A stretch of DNA of 64,000 bases from Candidatus Bathyarchaeota archaeon (GTDB taxonomy: Archaea; Thermoproteota; Bathyarchaeia; Bathyarchaeales; Bathycorpusculaceae), in contig JARYLR010000004.1 of assembly GCA_029907545.1 (NCBI GenBank), positions 1-64,000 of the forward strand. Direction: 5' to 3'. Under the pieces are notes generated by a model that was given only the letters and a program-made list of their open reading frames with translations, was not told where the DNA came from and searched no databases. Of the stretch, positions 1-7,852 are shown in pieces. The translations under genes were made by a program, and so were the position numbers. Position 1 is the stretch's first letter. Each line of letters starts with the position of its first letter.

Positions 1-2
1 TT

Positions 3-986
3 CCTGACACACCTCACTGGGTGTGCACAAAAAAGCGAGCGCAAGAAAGTCTACTAATCGGTTCGCTCAGAGACCTACGTGTACAATGGTACAAGGTGAA
101 GTCTAAAGACAAGGCTTTGCCTGCAGATCTGCGGAGCTGGTACAACATCATCCAAGGCGCTCTCAAAGTCATTCTAAACGCAAGCTACGGCGTCTTCGGA
201 GCAGAAAGCTTTGATCTTTACTGTCCCCCTGTAGCAGAAGGAACAGCCGCAGTGGCTCGGCACTCTTTGACTCAGATACTTAACAAGGCTAAGGCGATTG
301 GCATACAGGTGCTTTACGGCGACACGGACAGCCTCTTTCTCAAAAATCCATCTAAGCAGCAGATCGAAGAGCTAGCGCGCTGGACAGAGCACGAGTTGAA
401 AATGAGCTTAGACGTGGATAAGGTCTATCGCTACGCAGTTTTCAGCCAGCGAAAGAAGAACTATCTCGGCGTTCTGGAAGATGGAGCGGTCGACGTTAAA
501 GGCTTGACAGGCAAAAAGCGGCACATACCCGTTTTCATCAAGAAATCGTTTGACCGAATGAAGGAACGGTTGGCAAAAGTCAAGACGCCTCCGGATTTCG
601 AAAACGCCAAGAAGGACATAGCGGAAATCGTGCGCGACTGCTACATGAAGCTCAAGAGAAGAGAATGGGAAAGCATGAGTGACCTCGCATTCAACGTAGT
701 TCTAGGCGAAGAACTAGACCACTACACAAAGACCACGCCCCAACACGTCAAAGCAGCAAAAATGCTGAAAGCAAACGGCCTCGACCTCAAAGCAGGAGAC
801 CTAATCAGCTTCGTTAAAGTCACCAAAGAACCCCATGTGAAACCAGTTGAACTAGCAACAAAAAACGAGATCGACATTGAAAAATACGTTGCCTATCTGC
901 AGTCAACCTTCGATCAGGTTCTAGACGCGCTTGGCTTAGACTTCGAAGAAATCATAGGGCTAACAAAGCTAGAAAGATTCATGTAG
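3..986 (+). CDS. polB: Family B DNA polymerase, C-terminal part (5' end outside window)
   Basis: Replicative or repair DNA polymerase of family B. The reading frame is open to the left window edge, so the exonuclease domain and early palm are missing. The GTG at 21 is an internal codon, not a start. Visible are motif B of the fingers (KVILNASYG, window positions about 165-191), motif C with the metal-binding aspartates (YGDTDS, about 315-332) and the KKNY motif after the palm (about 451-462), followed by a thumb domain. The stop at 984-986 faces the convergent QueT gene with a 6 bp gap. Family assignment is firm; which archaeal PolB paralog (B1, B2 or B3) cannot be told from this part. Confidence 0.95.
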   Translation, partial: PDTPHWVCTKKRAQESLLIGSLRDLRVQWYKVKSKDKALPADLRSWYNIIQGALKVILNASYGVFGAESFDLYCPPVAEGTAAVARHSLTQILNKAKAIGIQVLYGDTDSLFLKNPSKQQIEELARWTEHELKMSLDVDKVYRYAVFSQRKKNYLGVLEDGAVDVKGLTGKKRHIPVFIKKSFDRMKERLAKVKTPPDFENAKKDIAEIVRDCYMKLKRREWESMSDLAFNVVLGEELDHYTKTTPQHVKAAKMLKANGLDLKAGDLISFVKVTKEPHVKPVELATKNEIDIEKYVAYLQSTFDQVLDALGLDFEEIIGLTKLERFM

Positions 987-992
987 ATTTGT

Positions 993-1547
993 CTAGTTGC
1001 TATCTGCTAGTGTTTTTAGTCCATGCGACTTCAAAGGCTCTATAACGTTTGGTCGGCTGAGTGCAAGCAGTAGGACATATCCAATTCCAGCAATTGCGAT
1101 TAGACTACTCATTGATATGCTTATAACCATGGCGACGACTGCTGGGAAAGCACTTAGAGCTTCTGGCGGCGGAAAATCGAAAAATATCGACAGATAACCG
1201 CCGACTATGATGCCTATTGGCAGGGCTCCTGCTACACAAGCCATGAATCTCCTCTTTCGCAAAAGCAATACTATTGTAGCTGCGATCAGATTGGCAATAG
1301 GTCCAAACGCAATGTCTACGACGCCAAGGAAATAGTAAGCGTTAGACAGGAAGCAGCCAAATGTTACACCTGCTATAACAGGCCAGCCTAAAAGAATAGT
1401 TAACGCAATCAAACAGTCAGCGACACGCAATTGGACAGGCCCGTATATCGTTGGGTTTCCAACGGTTAATGATTGAGCAACATTGATCACAACGTATAGA
1501 GCCGCGAAAACAGCAGATAGCGCAATATCTTTACTGCCAAAGTTCAC
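993..1547 (-). CDS. queT: QueT-type ECF transporter substrate-binding subunit (queuosine/archaeosine precursor uptake)
   Basis: Membrane S component of an energy-coupling-factor transporter of the QueT family, whose bacterial members import queuosine precursors such as preQ1. Five to six hydrophobic segments fill the 184 residues. The QueT signature GPVQLRVADCL lies at about 36-46, followed by a GVVDIAFGPIANL stretch at about 75-87. In an archaeon the likely use is salvage of a 7-deazaguanine for archaeosine (inference). The GTG start at 1547 is set by a strong Shine-Dalgarno AGGAGGTG seven bases upstream. No ECF ATPase or T component lies nearby, so a shared module elsewhere would be needed. 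A structured leader precedes it and is listed separately. Confidence 0.8.
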   Translation of the reverse strand: MNFGSKDIALSAVFAALYVVINVAQSLTVGNPTIYGPVQLRVADCLIALTILLGWPVIAGVTFGCFLSNAYYFLGVVDIAFGPIANLIAATIVLLLRKRRFMACVAGALPIGIIVGGYLSIFFDFPPPEALSAFPAVVAMVISISMSSLIAIAGIGYVLLLALSRPNVIEPLKSHGLKTLADSN

Positions 1548-1617
1548 TCTTTCACCTCCTACTCCGGGGTTTGTTTTGGCGGAACGGGTGGAGGCCCACT
1601 CACCCGCCTAACGGTTC
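1548..1617 (-). promoter_or_regulatory. Structured 5' leader of queT; candidate riboswitch
   Basis: Read on the minus strand. GGCGGGUG (1608-1601) can pair with CACCCGUU (1590-1583), an 8 bp stem with two G-U pairs and a 10-base loop holding UGGG (1598-1595). An A-rich linker (about 1578-1570) and a C-run (1569-1566) follow; the C-run can pair with the loop G-run as a 3-4 bp H-type pseudoknot. The Shine-Dalgarno GGAGG is at 1559-1555. A competing fold uses GGCGG/CCGCC (1608-1604 with 1582-1578) around an inner 6 bp stem. The CCUCC at 1594-1590 is complementary to the Shine-Dalgarno. Two exclusive folds plus an anti-SD fit translational control. The ligand is inferred only from the gene downstream. 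Confidence 0.45.
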
Positions 1618-1691
1618 TCTGCAGATGATTTTTTAGCTATTAAACTTTACTAAAATATTGTCTCATCAGTTTCTTCAGCAGGTAGCATAGG

Positions 1692-2174
1692 TTACTTTGC
1701 TGTCGCCGTGTTCTCGATGTCGGCTTGCACTGTAACGCCGTCGCTCGGTGAATTTGCCGTTTCTTCTTCCATTTGGATTCCCTGCTTTTGGGAAGACAAG
1801 AGATCATGTGGCGGCGGAGGAGCATCTAGAACGGCTGAAAGAAGATACATTGCGGTGAAGGCTTGCTGATATATCCTGTGGAGAACCTGTGGAACCTTTG
1901 TTTCAGGATCAACCTCCAGCATCTTCTTGACGTCTGCATCTTTGCCTGAGAGAGTGGCGGTTCCTGCAATGTCGATCTTTAAGATGTTAGGCTTCGTTGT
2001 CAGAAACAGGTTGAATCCGACAACAACTGTTTGGCTTTTATGTTCCTTTTCCTCCAGCTTGGCTTTCACGTCGAAATTTATGGTTTCACCTTGTCCCTTG
2101 ACGGCAAGCTTTACTCCTGCCAAATTGGTGATTTCGACGTTTACTGAAACGTTAGGAACATATAGCAATGGCAA
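1692..2174 (-). CDS. Conserved archaeal protein, possibly SecB-like fold
   Basis: Not securely recognised. The 160-residue soluble protein begins with several predicted beta strands (about 8-80, rich in alternating hydrophobics), then an alpha-helical stretch with VLHRIYQQAFTAMYLLSAVL (about 97-116) and a DAPPPPHDLL loop, and ends in an acidic, low-complexity tail. Strands, then a long helix, then a proline-rich turn is the order seen in the export chaperone SecB, so a SecB-like substrate-binding protein is one possibility; this is fold-level pattern matching only. The TTG start at 2174 is the first possible one after a TGA. A TATA-like CTTATAG at about 2199-2204 lies some 27 bp upstream, suggesting a leaderless transcript. 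Confidence 0.5.
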   Translation of the reverse strand: MPLLYVPNVSVNVEITNLAGVKLAVKGQGETINFDVKAKLEEKEHKSQTVVVGFNLFLTTKPNILKIDIAGTATLSGKDADVKKMLEVDPETKVPQVLHRIYQQAFTAMYLLSAVLDAPPPPHDLLSSQKQGIQMEEETANSPSDGVTVQADIENTATAK

Positions 2175-2298
2175 ATGTCAGAATCCTCGCACAGTCTATA
2201 AGAGATAGCTAGTGTTCTAACCTCCGCAGTTAAGCCTCGCTTCCGAGTTGTTTTTGCCTTTTGTGTGTAGCGCCACATCACACACAGAAGCCCAGTGT

Positions 2299-3183
2299 TC
2301 ACATAGCCATGCTTTGGATCCACAGCCCGAGGGCTGTTGAAGCCGCAATCAGAAGCGAAATGACAAGGACGACTTGCCGCTCGGTCAATGCTCGCTGATA
2401 CGTTACAAGGGTAACAAGGCTTCTGCGGTGGCTGGAAGTAAGCTTTTTTCCGTCAAAGGAGACGCTGGCTTTGGCCTTGAATAAGAAGTATGTAAGCAAG
2501 ATCAGAGAAGAATTGAACACGTATGGAAGAACCGAAACCGCCAAGCAGACTTTCAAGTTGGAGATTATGGCAAATGACGCAAGGGTTATTCCTATGGCAA
2601 AGGAGCCGGTGTTGCCTACAAAGATTTTGCCGCGGACATTAAAGAAAGCTAACACGAGCCATACTGCCAAAGGACCGCACAAGAGTATTGCATAAGGCCC
2701 GGATGTTGCGGCTAAGCCAGCTAGAATTATTGCGGGGCAGACTGTTTCCAGGCCGTTTAGTCCTCCAAGCTGGTTTACAACGTTCGTGACCACGGTTACA
2801 AGCAGCGGGATTATTATGAAATAGTACCCATACGTTGTGAAGTCAATCACCCCGATGAGTGGGAGGGTAACTGCTGTGCGTAGCTCAAGGCGCCATGCAA
2901 GGGAAATAAGTGGTATAGACGCGATCAGTGGGAGAAACGCCTTGTATCTCCATTTCAGGTCAATCCAGTCGTCCAGTAGGCCGAGAAAGCCGCCGAACAG
3001 TATGCAGACGGCCAGCATCAAAGATGGCGACACGTTGTTGGAAACATCGAAGATGCGAAAGAAGTGTTCAAAATAGTAGAGGAGAAACAGGTAGACAGTG
3101 CTTAGTAAGACGTAGAATATGCCTAGCCCGTTTGGGACTAGGGGCTGATTTGGCTTATGTTGGTCAGGAGCTTTAGGAAACAA
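2299..3183 (-). CDS. UDP-GlcNAc-1-phosphate--polyprenyl-phosphate transferase (Alg7/WecA/MraY family)
   Basis: Integral membrane glycosyl-1-phosphate transferase that loads the first sugar phosphate onto the dolichyl-phosphate carrier for N-glycosylation. Family motifs are present: LLDDWIDLKWRYK (about 69-81, metal-binding aspartates), NVVNQLGGLNGLE (about 134-146) and GKIFVGNTGS (about 185-194). About nine hydrophobic helices. The TTG start at 3183 follows a GAAGG Shine-Dalgarno, and a stop lies four codons upstream, so the protein starts directly at the DQHKPNQP loop. The first transmembrane helix usual in the family appears to be absent. It sits 12 bp behind aglB and is surely co-transcribed. 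The nucleotide sugar is inferred from family membership. Confidence 0.87.
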   Translation of the reverse strand: MFPKAPDQHKPNQPLVPNGLGIFYVLLSTVYLFLLYYFEHFFRIFDVSNNVSPSLMLAVCILFGGFLGLLDDWIDLKWRYKAFLPLIASIPLISLAWRLELRTAVTLPLIGVIDFTTYGYYFIIIPLLVTVVTNVVNQLGGLNGLETVCPAIILAGLAATSGPYAILLCGPLAVWLVLAFFNVRGKIFVGNTGSFAIGITLASFAIISNLKVCLAVSVLPYVFNSSLILLTYFLFKAKASVSFDGKKLTSSHRRSLVTLVTYQRALTERQVVLVISLLIAASTALGLWIQSMAM

Positions 3184-3195
3184 ATTCCTTCTACC

Positions 3196-5601
3196 CTATG
3201 AGTTTGGATAGTCATTGTAGTATGTTTGCCAATCGATCTTGTAGAGGCATATTAGCGGGATATAGCCGCCGTACTTGCTTATGTCACTGATGCTCAGGGT
3301 CAGTCCAGCGAAATAGGCTTGCTTGAAGTATTTAGGCTGGATGTTAGCGGAAGTTAAGCCGGCTGCCTGCCACTCGCTTTCCTCGCGGTCGGTCACACCG
3401 TTGCGTGTGCACCACTGGTATTTGCCCCACGCCATCAGCTTGTACACCGTCGTGCCCATCCCTTTCTCGTTCCATTTCCACTTGTTCTGTGTCGAGTTGT
3501 ACTGGCCGAAAGAGCTTTCGTTGCTCCATGAAGAAGCTTCGTCTATGATGTTTTCTTCCTTCACGAATCTTTCTTGAGCTTGTCCCGAGATCCTTGCCAT
3601 CCACATCCATTTTCCTTCGTCTCCGAAGCCTGCCCAGTCTACGTATGACACTGCGCCTGAGGAAGTTGCGTACACTCTGGCGGTCACGAAGACCAGAATG
3701 TAGGTTGCATTGTACCTCTTGAGCATCTTCATCGACGTGGTTTCATTAGCCATAAAGATGAAGCCGATGTTCTGAATCTGGTCGGTGTCTATGGTAGCGT
3801 TGTCTGCGAGACTTGTCACATTACCCATAACTGTCAACCAGTAGCCGTAGTCCCACCAGCTGCAGACGACTGTGCTTGACTGGAGATTGTTCTTTGTCCA
3901 TTCAAGCATGTCCAGCCATTCACGCACAGGCGCGTTAGGCACGACAGGGAGGCTGCTTGCAGTTATGGTGATCGGCGAATCAATTTGCCTATACACTTTA
4001 GGCATCGGAAACGCGAAGCTCGTTGTTAGAATTATGAAAATCATTATCACAGCAAGCCCGCTGAACTCCTTGCCGACATAGGCTTGAGCAAACTTTTTCT
4101 TAACAGCCAGTTTAGGCGGCTCTTTCAGCAAAGTGACAAACGGTTTCAGCAGCCCCACGGTTCCGACGGCTGCGACAAGCGCGAATGCCGGCGCCATTAA
4201 CACGATAAGCCGCACCATTGAGCTTGCAAAGTACAGGGATGTGATGCCGAGAATAACTAGGAAGAGGTTTTTGTCGTTGAGGTTTCTTATGGCGAAATAC
4301 AAGCCGGCGATGAAGAAGAGAATTGTGATGCCGAAGTCGTAGTATATCGTGCTCCAAGACGAGATTCGGTGCTCCGCAACAGACTCTATCAGCGGCGCCG
4401 CAGCACGTTCAAACGGGTTAATAACCGACATGAACTTTCCAGCGATGCTTTTGGCGTAGCCAAGCTGCCACAGCACCGTGAATCCGCCGATGAGTATAGC
4501 AAGAAAGACGGCGACGGAGGCTATTTTCCACTTGGTTGTTTCCACTGCGCGGAAGGTTTCGCTTAGGCATAGAAGGACAAAGATAATTGCTACCGGCAGT
4601 ATCGCAACCGTGGTAAGATAGGAAGCGCCTATTTTCGGGACGCTGATGGCTATGAATAAGCCAAGTCCAAATGTCAAGCTGTATGACAAAAACAGTCGCT
4701 GCGTATATCTCTTCATCAGGATAAGTAGGAACGTGAAAAGGGCGATCACGCCTATCGGGTAGTATGCCGCACCCCAACCGGCACAGAAATATCCTAAAAC
4801 CAACGCCGAACCTAACGAGTATTTCATGGCCGAACCCACAGGGCGCTCAACCTCTATAGAGCGTAAGAACAAGAGAATGAACAGCAGAAGCGAAAAGATC
4901 CCTATTATCTCGTCGTCAAACCACCCCAGCGAGGAACGCTGAATAAACGATGGACTCAGAGCCAAGAATAATGCGGCAAACAGCCCCACAGGCTTCCCGC
5001 CTACATCTTTACCTAGAAAGTAAGCGACAAGCGAGGCTAACATGCCGAGAAACGCCGGAAGAAGCGCAGCGAAATTCATCAAGCCGGGATCAATCCCAAG
5101 CGTAGTAAGCATGGAGTACAGTACGGCCGCCGTCATGGGCAAGCCTGGGAATGCGGCGGTGGCAACGTTTATTCCTCTAGGATACCATCTTTGTGTGTCG
5201 TTCCAAGGCGTAGGCCACGCCCACGAGATTAATCCGTTTTTTACGATGTAGTCTGTGAAGCGGAGCTGGAAGTATCCGTCGAACTCTGAGATGTGCATGC
5301 TTTCTGTCTGGATTTCCCAGCGCAGGGGGAATAGGCGTATTCCGAAGGCGATGAAAAGGATAAGCAGCAGTGTCGAGATCGTTATTAGCGAGTCATGGTC
5401 TGTTTTTATCCGAAGCTTTCTCAGACTTTTGAGACCATTTACAGCGTTCTCTTTGGTGAATACATTCTTGATTTTCACGTCAAGTCCATCTCTTTGATGC
5501 GGATTATTACTGAGATTAATGTGGTGTTTTATTTCCCTTGCGGTTAATATGGGTTTTTTAGGGTGCGGTTTTTCTTCGGAAACCATATTTTTCAGGGTCA
5601 T
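3196..5601 (-). CDS. aglB: Oligosaccharyltransferase catalytic subunit AglB/STT3
   Basis: Transfers the lipid-linked glycan to Asn in N-X-S/T sequons on the outer face of the membrane. With the ATG at 5601 (801 residues), a cytoplasmic tail of about 75 residues precedes some 11-13 transmembrane helices and a C-terminal globular domain. Catalytic features: first acidic motif EFDGYFQLR (about 106-114), GWFDDE (about 226-231), ESVAEH of external loop 5 (about 406-411) and WWDYG (about 582-586). The reading frame runs back to a TTG at 5634, and an ATG at 5586 is equally possible; no start has a clear Shine-Dalgarno. The 5' end overlaps gcvT by tens of bases, and the transferase that loads the carrier follows, forming a glycosylation operon. 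Confidence 0.95.
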   Translation of the reverse strand: MTLKNMVSEEKPHPKKPILTAREIKHHINLSNNPHQRDGLDVKIKNVFTKENAVNGLKSLRKLRIKTDHDSLITISTLLLILFIAFGIRLFPLRWEIQTESMHISEFDGYFQLRFTDYIVKNGLISWAWPTPWNDTQRWYPRGINVATAAFPGLPMTAAVLYSMLTTLGIDPGLMNFAALLPAFLGMLASLVAYFLGKDVGGKPVGLFAALFLALSPSFIQRSSLGWFDDEIIGIFSLLLFILLFLRSIEVERPVGSAMKYSLGSALVLGYFCAGWGAAYYPIGVIALFTFLLILMKRYTQRLFLSYSLTFGLGLFIAISVPKIGASYLTTVAILPVAIIFVLLCLSETFRAVETTKWKIASVAVFLAILIGGFTVLWQLGYAKSIAGKFMSVINPFERAAAPLIESVAEHRISSWSTIYYDFGITILFFIAGLYFAIRNLNDKNLFLVILGITSLYFASSMVRLIVLMAPAFALVAAVGTVGLLKPFVTLLKEPPKLAVKKKFAQAYVGKEFSGLAVIMIFIILTTSFAFPMPKVYRQIDSPITITASSLPVVPNAPVREWLDMLEWTKNNLQSSTVVCSWWDYGYWLTVMGNVTSLADNATIDTDQIQNIGFIFMANETTSMKMLKRYNATYILVFVTARVYATSSGAVSYVDWAGFGDEGKWMWMARISGQAQERFVKEENIIDEASSWSNESSFGQYNSTQNKWKWNEKGMGTTVYKLMAWGKYQWCTRNGVTDREESEWQAAGLTSANIQPKYFKQAYFAGLTLSISDISKYGGYIPLICLYKIDWQTYYNDYPNS

Positions 5602-6703
5602 AAAACGGCAAAGACACGATTGTGGCGTCTGCAAGTTTGTCGCGTATCTTCACCTTGACATGGCTTCCTTCCTGAGCAAGCGATGTAGGTACATAGCCCA
5701 TGCCTATGCCGCATCTAAGCAGAGGCGAGAATGTTCCACTTGTCAACTGCCCCACTTTCAAGCCTTTTTCATCATAAATCTCGAAGCCTGAGCGCGGAAT
5801 ACCTTCGCCAGCCATCTTTACCGCTACTCGCTTGCGTTTAAGTCCTTCAGCCTTTTGTGCTACAAGCGCGGTTTTTCCGATGAAATCTTCTTTCTGGAGT
5901 TTTGCTACAAAGCCAAGTCCCGCTTCAAGCGGAGTCGTGTTTTCATCGATGTCGTTTCCATAGAGGCATAGTCCCGCTTCAAGTCTCAATGTGTCTCTTG
6001 CCCCTAGACCGCAAGGCAGTATCCCGTAAGCTTTACCAGCTTCAAGAATAGCATTCCATAGCTTCACCGCTTTGTCCGGCTTTATCAATGGAGAGTCCCA
6101 GACAAATATTTCGAAGCCATCTTCGCCTGTGTATCCCGTTCTTGCCATGAAAACGTCTACATCTGCCAAACGAGAGGAACCGCATTTGAACCGTTCAATT
6201 TTGCCGAGGTCTGCGGTGGATATTGCTTGCAGCGTTTTCTCGGCTTTCGGACCCTGCACTGCAAACATTGCCACATCATCAGAGACGTCTTTAATCTCTA
6301 CGCCTAGGTTCTTTGAATTTCCGCTGATCCAGTCATAGTCCTTTTTCCGGTTGCTTGCGTTGAAAACAATCATGAACGTTTCAGGTTCCAGTCTGTAGAC
6401 CACAAAGTCGTCTATTATTCCGCCTTTTTCATTGCACATAACAGAGTACTGAGCGTTATTCGGAGCAAGCTTGGAAACGTCGTTAGTTATCACATAGTTC
6501 ACGAAGCGTTCGGCATCGGCTCCGGAGATTGTGACTCTTCCCATGTGGGAGATGTCAAAAACGCCAACATTGTCCCGCACAGCCAAGTGCTCCGCAATTA
6601 TGCCCTCATATAGCAGAGGCATCTCAAAACCGGCAAACATTGTCAGCTTAGCTGTTTTCTTGTGAATTTCATAGAGCTGTGTTTTTTTAGCCTGTGCCGT
6701 CAT
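5558..6703 (-). CDS. gcvT: Aminomethyltransferase (glycine cleavage T protein)
   Basis: T protein moves the aminomethyl carbon from H protein to tetrahydrofolate, giving methylene-THF and ammonia. The 381 residues are full length. Family stretches include AVRDNVGVFDISHMG near the start, the folate-site GGIIDDFVVYR (about 113-123) with its conserved Asp, ARTGYTGEDGFEIF in the middle and GLGARDTLRLEAGLCLYG. No gcvH or gcvP genes are in the window. The 3' end overlaps the aglB frame and the 5' side follows a zinc-ribbon gene after 26 bp, so it sits in a glycosylation operon rather than a glycine-cleavage operon. A relative with a different methyl or C1 role remains possible, but the sequence looks like true GcvT. 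Confidence 0.93.
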   Translation of the reverse strand: MTAQAKKTQLYEIHKKTAKLTMFAGFEMPLLYEGIIAEHLAVRDNVGVFDISHMGRVTISGADAERFVNYVITNDVSKLAPNNAQYSVMCNEKGGIIDDFVVYRLEPETFMIVFNASNRKKDYDWISGNSKNLGVEIKDVSDDVAMFAVQGPKAEKTLQAISTADLGKIERFKCGSSRLADVDVFMARTGYTGEDGFEIFVWDSPLIKPDKAVKLWNAILEAGKAYGILPCGLGARDTLRLEAGLCLYGNDIDENTTPLEAGLGFVAKLQKEDFIGKTALVAQKAEGLKRKRVAVKMAGEGIPRSGFEIYDEKGLKVGQLTSGTFSPLLRCGIGMGYVPTSLAQEGSHVKVKIRDKLADATIVSLPFYDPEKYGFRRKTAP

Positions 6704-6729
6704 CCCCCGTTCTCTCCTAAGCTAGCAGT

Positions 6730-6894
6730 CTATTCTACGGGTTTCACGTCCACGTCGAGAGGTATCAGCGAAAGTTTCTTGCCGCACTTCGGGCATTTAC
6801 CTTCAACCTCATGCATAATCTCGTCAGGGGGTCTCAGTTCAGGTCCCTCATACAAAACATGCCCACATCCTTGGCAGACACAACGTTGCGGCAC
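6730..6894 (-). CDS. Small zinc-ribbon protein (54 aa)
   Basis: A 54-residue frame with GTG start at 6894 and TAG at 6730. It has two CxxC knuckles, CQGCG (residues 8-12) and CPKCGKK (34-40), separated by 21 residues, the pattern of a rubredoxin-like zinc ribbon; the rest is charged. A GGAG sits nine bases before the GTG and an AT-rich ATAAATAT element lies at about 6933-6941 as a possible TATA box, so this is probably the first gene of the run into gcvT (26 bp gap) and aglB. No specific function can be assigned; tiny archaeal zinc ribbons often act as subunits or adaptors. Confidence 0.7.
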   Translation of the reverse strand: MPQRCVCQGCGHVLYEGPELRPPDEIMHEVEGKCPKCGKKLSLIPLDVDVKPVE

Positions 6895-7003
6895 ACTGTT
6901 ACACTCCGTTAACAGAGTTACATCGATTGGACATATTTATCGGTTGCGAACAAATGATGCTGCTGTCTCGATCTTTCGCTTCAGAAAACGGGTTTTCTAT
7001 ATT

Positions 7004-7621
7004 TTACTGTGCAAACTCTTTCCACATGTTATACACGAGCAAGCCAACATATCCTAAAGACGCGAATACAGTGAACCATTCAAGGATCGGCACAACATAA
7101 ACAAGCACGAAAACTAGGTTGATCGCAACTACCACCAGCCCGTAATAGGCGATGCGCTTATCAAATCTAGGGTTCGTTGACAAAGCGGCTCCTAGGAGTA
7201 GCAAGACAACAATGTTCAGCAGAAAAAACACGGCAGACCACAATCTGTGAAGTTCCCCGAAGTCTTCTGAAAACACCCCGATCATGATCAGCGAGAAAGC
7301 TGCAATAATGCCTATGAGCTGTGTTACAATCAAGAGGATTTTTTTCCATGCTTGATCCGTGTGCCACTTGTAGAGACCGATGAAGAAAGGAAACAGCGCA
7401 ACGCCCGTAAGCACGCAGCCAACGTTGAAGGCCATCGCCCCAGAAGGATTGTAGGTTGAGTTACCCAAGTCGCTCAGCCAGTTATCCGCCGGACTATAGT
7501 ACGAGGGATAAAGCGCCCACGAAGTAAAAGTGAAAAGGCAGAACAGAACAATCGCTGCAACACCTGCAATACAGCTGATTGGCCACCTTATTCCCGTCAT
7601 ATGCGCGCACAGTCTATGCAT
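7004..7621 (-). CDS. DUF998 family membrane protein
   Basis: A 205-residue integral membrane protein with six hydrophobic helices. The loop after helix 1, YYSPADNWLSDLGNSTYNP, is the hallmark of the DUF998 family, whose biochemical role is unknown. The first ATG is at 7621 with a second ATG seven codons on. A TTATAAAC element (about 7638-7645, minus strand) just upstream would give a leaderless or nearly leaderless message. It is separated from the gcvT run by 109 bp and diverges from topA, so it is probably transcribed alone. Confidence 0.8.
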   Translation of the reverse strand: MHRLCAHMTGIRWPISCIAGVAAIVLFCLFTFTSWALYPSYYSPADNWLSDLGNSTYNPSGAMAFNVGCVLTGVALFPFFIGLYKWHTDQAWKKILLIVTQLIGIIAAFSLIMIGVFSEDFGELHRLWSAVFFLLNIVVLLLLGAALSTNPRFDKRIAYYGLVVVAINLVFVLVYVVPILEWFTVFASLGYVGLLVYNMWKEFAQ

Positions 7622-7736
7622 ATTGCAGTCTCTAGTTTATAACATTATTCAGAATCAGACTAATAAAATGCCAAAAATAACTTTATTACCCACTAATATT
7701 CACCCACCTTAACCCACACCCAAAAACCAGCGACGG

Positions 7737-7745
7737 TATATATAA
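7737..7745 (+). promoter_or_regulatory. TATA box upstream of topA
   Basis: TATATATAA sits in an AT-rich stretch and is followed by GGGG. Transcription would begin near 7768, giving an untranslated leader of about 85 bases to the ATG at 7853 or 40 to the TTG at 7808. The remaining 7622-7852 gap holds nothing else recognisable. Confidence 0.6.
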
Positions 7746-7852
7746 GGGGTTTCAGTCTTCCCACGCATAACGTTCCTCTTCAACCAAGACTCGCCATTTC
7801 GCGCATTTTGACACAAAACTTTTCTCTTCGCAAAAACCTAAGTGCACTGAAC

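Noticed and set aside
2236-2262. Short TGTGTGT/ACACACA inverted repeat behind the SecB-like gene promoter
   Set aside because: Seven-base, low-complexity arms; no associated T-run or gene end to give it a role.
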